Below are positions 5,624 through 9,893 of a DNA stretch of 9,893 nt, piece after piece (the first letter of the stretch is position 1; each line of letters starts with the position of its first letter). The notes below the pieces were generated by a model. The model did not search any database. It was not told where the DNA came from and worked only from the letters and a program-made list of their open reading frames with translations. Origin of the DNA: Chitinispirillales bacterium (GTDB taxonomy: Bacteria; Fibrobacterota; Chitinivibrionia; Chitinivibrionales; Chitinivibrionaceae); contig JAIRUI010000106.1 in the NCBI GenBank assembly GCA_031254455.1, forward strand, positions 1 through 9,893, in the 5' to 3' direction. The translations under genes and the position numbers were made by a program.

Positions 5624-6754
5624 ATGGATTTTTTTCTAAATTCTGATTTTGCAAGCGCCATTGACGAATTTGGACTTGTATTTTTTGGAAATTCATTGTC
5701 GCAATGGATGCTTTCGGTTTGTCTGACGGTTATGGTGTTTTTATTTTTCTTTGGGTTAAAACGATTGTTTTTGAAGAAATTGCCGAATTTCGTGAAAAAA
5801 GAGGAAAGCAGATTCGGTAATTTTTTCCGCAATATGCTGAAAGCCTGCGGTAGCTGGTTTTTTTTAGTAATTGCGATTTACTTCGGTTCAAAACCGTTGC
5901 AATTGGACAATTATCAGCGCCTTATAACAGATATAACGGAAGTGGCGATGTTCATTCAAATAGGTGCGTGGTTAAGCATTATGCTTTCGGAGTTTTTGCA
6001 AAAATGGGAAGTAAAAAACAATCAGGATGCGGCTTCTATTGAGATTGTAATTTTTAATAATTTCGGACGTTTTTTAATCTGGACTTTGGTTTTGCTGCTC
6101 GCTTTGGACAATATGGGTGTAAAAGTAGTGTCGCTTATGACCGGATTGGGTATCGGAGGTATCGCGGTGGCTCTTGCGGTACAAAAAATACTAGGAGATT
6201 TGTTCGCTTCGATTTCGATAATGCTTGATAAACCTTTTGAGATAGGCGATATGGTCGTTGTGGATGAATATTGCGGCTATATAGAGAAAATCGGGATGAA
6301 AACGACACGAATGCGCAGTGTTTCTGGAGAGCAATTGATTCTTTCAAACAGCGACTTGTTGGGAAGCAGGATTCGCAACTATAAAAGGATGACAGAGCGG
6401 CGTGTTACGTTTTCTTTTGGAGTTACGCATAGAACTTCACGGGAAAATTTGAAAGCGATTCCAGAAATATTTAAAGATATTATAGACAAACAAAAGAACG
6501 CTCGTTTTGACAGAGCAAACTTGCAGGGAATCGGGGATTTCTCAATGATTTATGAGTGTGTTTATTGGATAGAATCACCGGACATGAAGGTATTTATGAA
6601 TGTCCAGCAGAATGTAATATTGGATGTTATAGACGCTTTCGCCGCAAGAAATATTTCTTTTGCGCATCCGACGCAGACTTTGTTTGTCGGCGGAGTGGGA
6701 AACAACGGCAATTCGGAGAAAACAAATGAGATTGGAAAAAGTAAAAATACATGA
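5624..6754 (+). CDS. MscS-family mechanosensitive ion channel
   Basis: The product is 376 aa. The N-terminal region carries four hydrophobic helices (about 27-47, 73-88, 106-125, 146-163). They precede the pore helix and the characteristic GLGIGGIAVALAVQKILGDLFAS segment (174-196), in which the Gly/Ala pattern lines the pore. The MscS beta domain follows (PFEIGDMVVV at 204-213, then GYIEKIGMKTTRMRS and LILSNSDLLGSRIRNY), and then the alpha/beta vestibule ending in ISFAHPTQTLFV (344-355). The last 20 residues are polar and Asn/Lys-rich. It releases solutes upon hypo-osmotic shock in the inner membrane. Family members of this length carry extra N-terminal helices relative to E. coli MscS. AAGGGA lies 5 nt before the ATG. 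The stop is only 26 bp from an IS element, so its native terminator may have been displaced. Confidence 0.95.
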   Translation: MDFFLNSDFASAIDEFGLVFFGNSLSQWMLSVCLTVMVFLFFFGLKRLFLKKLPNFVKKEESRFGNFFRNMLKACGSWFFLVIAIYFGSKPLQLDNYQRLITDITEVAMFIQIGAWLSIMLSEFLQKWEVKNNQDAASIEIVIFNNFGRFLIWTLVLLLALDNMGVKVVSLMTGLGIGGIAVALAVQKILGDLFASISIMLDKPFEIGDMVVVDEYCGYIEKIGMKTTRMRSVSGEQLILSNSDLLGSRIRNYKRMTERRVTFSFGVTHRTSRENLKAIPEIFKDIIDKQKNARFDRANLQGIGDFSMIYECVYWIESPDMKVFMNVQQNVILDVIDAFAARNISFAHPTQTLFVGGVGNNGNSEKTNEIGKSKNT

Positions 6755-6780
6755 TAAACGATATTTGGAATTTATTATTT

Positions 6781-6804
6781 TGAGAGTTTTCACTAAAAGA
6801 TAGA
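6781..6804 (+). repeat. Left terminal inverted repeat of the IS1-family element
   Basis: The 24 bases starting TGAGAGTTTTCAC match the reverse complement of 7571-7594 with two mismatches (positions 14 and 16 of the repeat). The transposase stop codon overlaps it. Confidence 0.9.
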
Positions 6805-7511
6805 CAGTAATGCATCCCTGTATTTTTCAAACACTGTATGGTTTTGAAAATTAACCCAAAGTTTTATACTCCTATCCACCATTTCTTTTTTATGTGATAC
6901 TACTTTTGTCCTACGAGTAAATCTTGCTATATTATGCCTTGTGTTGCTATTGTCTCGCTCTATTGCAGGAGTATGGCTCTTCCCTATAACGTGCCTGTCT
7001 TTTGGAAGAACTTTTGCAAAAGAATCCCAATTGTCTGTATAAAAAATGCAATTATCGGTCATTTTGCTTACTTTTTTGTAAAGTCGTCTGAATGTGGCAG
7101 TATCACGACCGCCGATTTCCCACGCGACAACTCTACCCGTGCTACGCTCAAATGCTTTGATAATCCAAAGTTTTCTTTTTTTTTATTTATATAATGCCAC
7201 ATTTCATCAAATTCCATTTCTTTTATTTCTCCTTCTGTTTCCACAAACTCAATATTGTTACTTGCTTCTACAATCCAGCGATACACAAGAGACGGAGAGG
7301 CGTCTAATATTTTTGCCAAATGATTAAACGTCCCTTTCATTGTCGAGTAAAGAAGCACGCATAACGCTTTCTTTACTGCTACTTTATGATTTGTGCGCTT
7401 GTCGCCAACGATAAAATTATATCCGCAATCTTTACACTTCCAACGCTGATTTTTTCTTACAAAACCGTTCCTTACTATCTTTTCACTGCCGCATCGTTTA
7501 CATTTAAGCAT
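6793..7511 (-). CDS. IS1-family transposase, read through a -1 frameshift
   Basis: A single 239-aa DDE transposase results if one -1 shift is made at the A9G run 7184-7175. The first part begins at ATG 7511 (MLKCKRCGSEK) and has a zinc ribbon with C4, C7, C26 and C29, a helix-turn-helix region (about 60-85) and FDEMW with catalytic D102. Without the shift it would run on out of frame and stop at 7068. After the shift the reading continues RKLWIIKAFERSTGRVVAWE and gives FYTDNW (D160) and AIERDN (E185), so the whole catalytic triad is present. The C-terminal half stays open to TAG at 6795-6793. A GTG at 7523 is an alternative start, but IS1 proteins usually begin just before the first CxxC. The GGTGG 5 nt upstream of the ATG is a modest ribosome site. 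It could be active by programmed slippage or inactive by an indel. Confidence 0.85.
7175..7184 (-). promoter_or_regulatory. A9G slippery site, probable -1 frameshift or transcriptional slippage signal
   Basis: On the minus strand the run is nine A residues followed by G. The incoming frame reads AAA AAA AAA GAA, and the frame needed for the rest of the transposase reads AAA AAA AAA AGA. Poly-A runs of this kind are known sites of ribosomal -1 shifting and of RNA polymerase slippage in insertion sequences. No obvious strong downstream stem was noted. Confidence 0.65.
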
Positions 7512-7570
7512 AATGTCCACCACAAAATATTGTTTAACAGTATTAATATACGTTATGCAAAAAACAAATA

Positions 7571-7594
7571 TCTATCTTATGGTGAAAACTCTCA
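7571..7594 (-). repeat. Right terminal inverted repeat of the IS1-family element
   Basis: Read on the minus strand it begins TGAGAGTTTTCAC and matches 6781-6804 in 22 of 24 positions. It lies upstream of the transposase. The 59 bp between it and the start codon are AT-rich and should hold the transposase promoter, but no clear hexamer pair was identified. Confidence 0.9.
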
Positions 7595-7711
7595 TATTTT
7601 TTAGTCTTCACTACCTCTCACTCGTACTATTTCCGACAGGAAAAAGCAGCGCGTATTTCCGAATTTGGATTTTTTCACTGCGCCGATGCTACAGGTACGT
7701 TCGCAGGTTGC

Positions 7712-9544
7712 TTATTCAACCATTCTTCTTACAGCTCCTTCGTCTGCACTGGTTGCAAAATACGCATACATTTTAAGCGACTGTGAAATCTTGCGATTTC
7801 TATTAGGTTTGAATGCGTTCTTGCCTTTTGCAAGTTCGCTTTGTCTTCTCTTTTGTAATTCTTCGTCCGAGATTTTAAGCGTAATGCTTCTGTTTGCTAT
7901 AGAAATATCTATAATGTCACCGTTTTTGACAAGCCCTATCGTTCCGCCGTCTGCGGCTTCCGGAGAAACATGCCCGATTGACAGCCCGCTGGTTCCTCCG
8001 GAGAATCTTCCGTCCGTTATCAGCGCACATTCTTTACCTAAGCCTATAGATTTTATATAAGACGTCGGATAAAGCATCTCCTGCATTCCTGGGCCGCCTT
8101 TTGGTCCTTCAAAACGTATTACAACAACGTCTCCAGCAGACACTTTTCCCCCTAAAATACCTTCGCAGGCGTCTTCCTGGCTGTCGAACACTACAGCCTT
8201 GCCTGAAAAATCGTATATTTTTTCATCGACGCCGGCTGTTTTTACCACACAGCCGCGGCTTGCAACGTTTCCGAACAGAACTCCCAATCCTCCGTCTTTG
8301 GTATAGGCGTTTTCTACGCTTCTAATACATCCGTCTTTTCGATCGGTATCCAATTCTTCGTAATAATTATCTTGTTTTCCGATTTCGTTGCAAAAAACGT
8401 TTGCCGGCGCGGATTTGTATATGATTTTTGCATCTTCCAAGCAAGCCTTTGACATGATGTCATACTTTTCCAAACACTCGCCAAGCGTCAATCCATCGAC
8501 TCTTTTTACGTCTGTGTTTACTAATCCCGCTCTTGCCAGTTCACCCATAAGAGCCACAACTCCGCCGGCGCGATTAACGTCTTCGATATGATATTTGTGC
8601 GTGTTGGGCGCAATTTTTGCAATGCATGGGACTTTACGCGAAAGTATGTCCATATCGCTCATATTGTAATCCACGCCGGCAGCTTTTGCTATCGCAAGCA
8701 AATGCAGCACAGTATTTGTAGAACCGCCCATTGCGATGTCAAGCGCCATTGCGTTTTCAAAGGATTTTCTGTTTGCTATGCTTCTTGGAAGTACGCTTTC
8801 ATCGCCTTCAGAGTAGTATTTGTTTGCATTGCGTACGATATGTTTAGCCGCTTTTTTGAACAACTCCAATCGGTTTTTGTGCGTAGCGACCACAGTCCCG
8901 TTTCCAGGCAAACCAAGCCCTATCGCCTCAACCAAACAGTTCATAGAATTAGCAGTAAACATCCCCGAACAACTCCCGCATCCGGGACAGGAAACAGCCT
9001 CCACCTCAGCCAATTCTTCTTCGCTTACGTTTTTATCTCCAGCCATGACTATCGCATCAATAAAATCATATTTCCTATCTTTGCCTTTACCCGCTTCCAT
9101 AGGTCCGCCGCTTATAAAAATAGTGGGAATATTGAGGCGCATCGCAGCTATTAACATTCCGGGAACAATTTTGTCGCAATTCGGAATACATACAAGCGCA
9201 TCGGCTCTATGTGCGTTTACCATATATTCGACACTGTCGGCGATGATTTCACGGCTTGGAAGCGAATACAGCATTCCTGAATGCCCCATAGCGATTCCGT
9301 CATCAATTGCAATAGTGTTAAACTCTGCGGCAAAACATCCTAATTTCTCAATTTCCTCTTTTACCAACTGCCCGACATCGTGCAAATGACAGTGACCGGG
9401 TACAAATTGCGTAAAAGAGTTTGCAACGGCTATGAGCGGCTTGCCAATCTGCTCCTTCTTCATTCCGTTTGCCGCATAAAGCGCCCGTGCGCCAGCCATA
9501 AGCCGCCCTTTTAGAACGGTATCGCTTCTTAATGGAAACTTCAT
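7712..9544 (-). CDS. ilvD: Dihydroxy-acid dehydratase
   Basis: This 610-aa cytosolic Fe-S enzyme dehydrates 2,3-dihydroxy-isovalerate and 2,3-dihydroxy-3-methylvalerate to the keto acids that precede valine, leucine and isoleucine. It follows the E. coli-type IlvD pattern throughout: NSFTQFVPGHCHL (42-54), DDGIAMGHSGMLYSLPSRE (81-99), CIPNCDK (C123, K125), SCPGCGSCSGMFTANSMNC (C186, C189, C192), MALDIAMGGSTNTVLHLL, and late EGPKGGPGMQEML and GRFSGGTSGLSIGHVSPEA. The length is normal. The start is taken at 9544 because AGGAG lies 7 nt upstream and the N-terminus MKFPLRSDTVLKG fits the family. Longer reading to 9613 adds a foreign hydrophobic stretch. No other ilv/leu gene is in the window. The Cys52 in GHCHL replaces Val of the E. 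coli protein as I recall it. Confidence 0.97.
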   Translation of the reverse strand: MKFPLRSDTVLKGRLMAGARALYAANGMKKEQIGKPLIAVANSFTQFVPGHCHLHDVGQLVKEEIEKLGCFAAEFNTIAIDDGIAMGHSGMLYSLPSREIIADSVEYMVNAHRADALVCIPNCDKIVPGMLIAAMRLNIPTIFISGGPMEAGKGKDRKYDFIDAIVMAGDKNVSEEELAEVEAVSCPGCGSCSGMFTANSMNCLVEAIGLGLPGNGTVVATHKNRLELFKKAAKHIVRNANKYYSEGDESVLPRSIANRKSFENAMALDIAMGGSTNTVLHLLAIAKAAGVDYNMSDMDILSRKVPCIAKIAPNTHKYHIEDVNRAGGVVALMGELARAGLVNTDVKRVDGLTLGECLEKYDIMSKACLEDAKIIYKSAPANVFCNEIGKQDNYYEELDTDRKDGCIRSVENAYTKDGGLGVLFGNVASRGCVVKTAGVDEKIYDFSGKAVVFDSQEDACEGILGGKVSAGDVVVIRFEGPKGGPGMQEMLYPTSYIKSIGLGKECALITDGRFSGGTSGLSIGHVSPEAADGGTIGLVKNGDIIDISIANRSITLKISDEELQKRRQSELAKGKNAFKPNRNRKISQSLKMYAYFATSADEGAVRRMVE

Positions 9545-9809
9545 AAATTCGCTCCTTTTTTTCCAATAAAATAATAACTGTTCACAACACCCCACAAGTA
9601 AAAACCGCATCATAAGAAGAAATAATTAAAAAGAGCGATTTTTACCGTTTGGAAGTGAAATGATGTTTAAAGTACTTGAAATACCGCAAAGAAAAACAAA
9701 TCTCATTAACGCAGATTTCGGCGCGATGGCGAAATTAAAGACGCGAAGCGAAAATAAACAAAAAAATATTTCCGTTAACCCGTAACTTTTCCTAATTTTA
9801 CGTAACATG
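9545..9809. other. Intergenic stretch upstream of ilvD, no firm gene
   Basis: This stretch must contain the ilvD promoter and leader on the minus strand. Candidate -10 sequences (for example TATTAT in the segment 9565-9580) are present, but no convincing -35 partner is, so no promoter is called. A plus-strand reading frame at 9660-9785 (41 aa, GGAAG 4 nt before ATG) exists without recognisable homology. The part 9715-9755 is unusually GC-rich and contains a small inverted repeat ATTTCG (9715-9720) / CGAAAT (9730-9735) followed by GACGCGAAGCGAA. This looks more like a dispersed intergenic repeat than a coding sequence. No leader peptide rich in Leu/Ile/Val or T-box was recognised. Confidence 0.45.
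9552..9556 (-). promoter_or_regulatory. Ribosome binding site that fixes the ilvD start
   Basis: AGGAG on the minus strand (within an A-rich stretch) is 7 nt from the ATG at 9544. It supports this start over an in-frame upstream codon at 9613. Confidence 0.85.
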
Positions 9810-9893
9810 TTAAGGTATAATATTCAATTTTTTCAACAACTCTCTTGTAGTTTTAGTCGTTTTCGCATCATACCATTGATTGTTGATTTTCAC
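9810..9893 (-). CDS. C-terminal end of an unidentified protein, cut by the window edge
   Basis: The minus strand is open from the right edge to TAA at 9812-9810, giving 27 codons (VKINNQWYDAKTTKTTRELL, then KKLNIIP). The edge codon is GTG, so it might even be a start, but a 27-residue protein is unlikely and the gene more probably continues to the right. The composition (Lys/Thr/Asn, with an amphipathic ELLKKL end) looks coding. No family is recognised. It lies about 265 bp upstream of ilvD and reads in the same direction. Confidence 0.4.
   Translation of the reverse strand: MKINNQWYDAKTTKTTRELLKKLNIIP

Larger units (their letters stand above)
6781..7594 (-). mobile_element. Complete IS1-family insertion sequence, 814 bp
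   Basis: The boundaries are set by terminal inverted repeats: 6781-6804 and 7571-7594 match in 22 of 24 positions, and the outer 13 are perfect (TGAGAGTTTTCAC). A single transposase fills the element on the minus strand, and its stop codon TAG lies inside the left repeat. Flanks TATTATTT (6773-6780) and TATTTTTT (7595-7602) agree in 7 of 8 bases and may be an aged 8-bp target duplication, though both are AT-rich and low in information. The length and the transposase type fit the IS1 family. The element sits between two convergent genes (the MscS gene and ilvD) and breaks neither. Confidence 0.88.

Noticed and set aside
7678..7706. CTGCG...CGCAG short inverted repeat downstream of ilvD as a terminator
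   Set aside because: It has only five base pairs with a 19-nt loop and is not followed by a T-run on the minus strand.
7686..7720. GTTCGCAGGTT-like string as a tRNA T-arm
   Set aside because: No cloverleaf, acceptor stem or CCA end can be built around it.
9545..9613. Longer ilvD reading starting at 9613
   Set aside because: The added 23 residues are hydrophobic and unlike the family N-terminus, and the AGGAG before 9544 would be internal.
9626..9808. Minus-strand 60-codon frame upstream of ilvD
   Set aside because: It lacks a ribosome site, it overlaps the repeat-like patch, and its composition (FFCLFSLRVFNF type) is typical of spurious translations of intergenic repeats.

Overview
This is a low-GC, gene-dense bacterial window carrying nine or ten chromosomal genes plus one insertion sequence. 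A lipoprotein signal, an AgmX/PglI (TonB-C-like) periplasmic domain protein and an MscS channel point to a diderm. The AgmX/PglI protein resembles the small 'SR(A)xIM' type common in Fibrobacterota. The DRTGG/CBS-ATPase trio is best known from anaerobes with [FeFe]-hydrogenases. An anaerobic, gut-type Fibrobacterota-like organism is therefore my best guess. That is inference from protein style and is not proven by any marker here.

Left part (1-1229): the 3' end of nadC (NAD biosynthesis) is followed by a small, extremely acidic putative lipoprotein gene (445-660). A convergent minus-strand gene for an N-terminally anchored AgmX/PglI-domain protein (738-1229) comes next. A 13-bp inverted repeat (680-692 / 719-731) separates the two convergent genes and may be a shared terminator.

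Centre-left (1303-2928): a three-gene plus-strand operon encodes a DRTGG protein, a CBS-pair protein fused to an anti-sigma-type HATPase, and a second DRTGG protein. Both DRTGG proteins are 110 aa. This trio usually accompanies hydrogenase genes, but none is visible here. The ATPase protein also carries an unexpected three-cysteine cluster.

Centre (3034-6754): five tightly spaced plus-strand genes encode ribosomal protein bL28 (zinc-binding four-Cys form), a ZnuA-like metal-binding lipidless periplasmic protein, a zinc-type CDF efflux transporter, an ICMT/PEMT-like membrane methyltransferase and an MscS-family channel. The first three share a zinc theme.

Right part: a complete 814-bp IS1-family element (6781-7594) sits between the convergent mscS-like gene and ilvD. 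Its terminal inverted repeats match at 22 of 24 bases, and its transposase needs a -1 frameshift at an A9G run. ilvD (dihydroxy-acid dehydratase, branched-chain amino acid synthesis) reads leftward from 9544. Upstream of it is a roughly 265-nt non-coding or uncertain stretch, and then the last 27 codons of a minus-strand gene that leaves the window on the right.

No tRNA, rRNA or CRISPR array was seen. The parts most worth a second look are the orphan DRTGG/CBS-ATPase trio with its Cys cluster, the zinc-linked bL28 operon, and the frameshifting IS.
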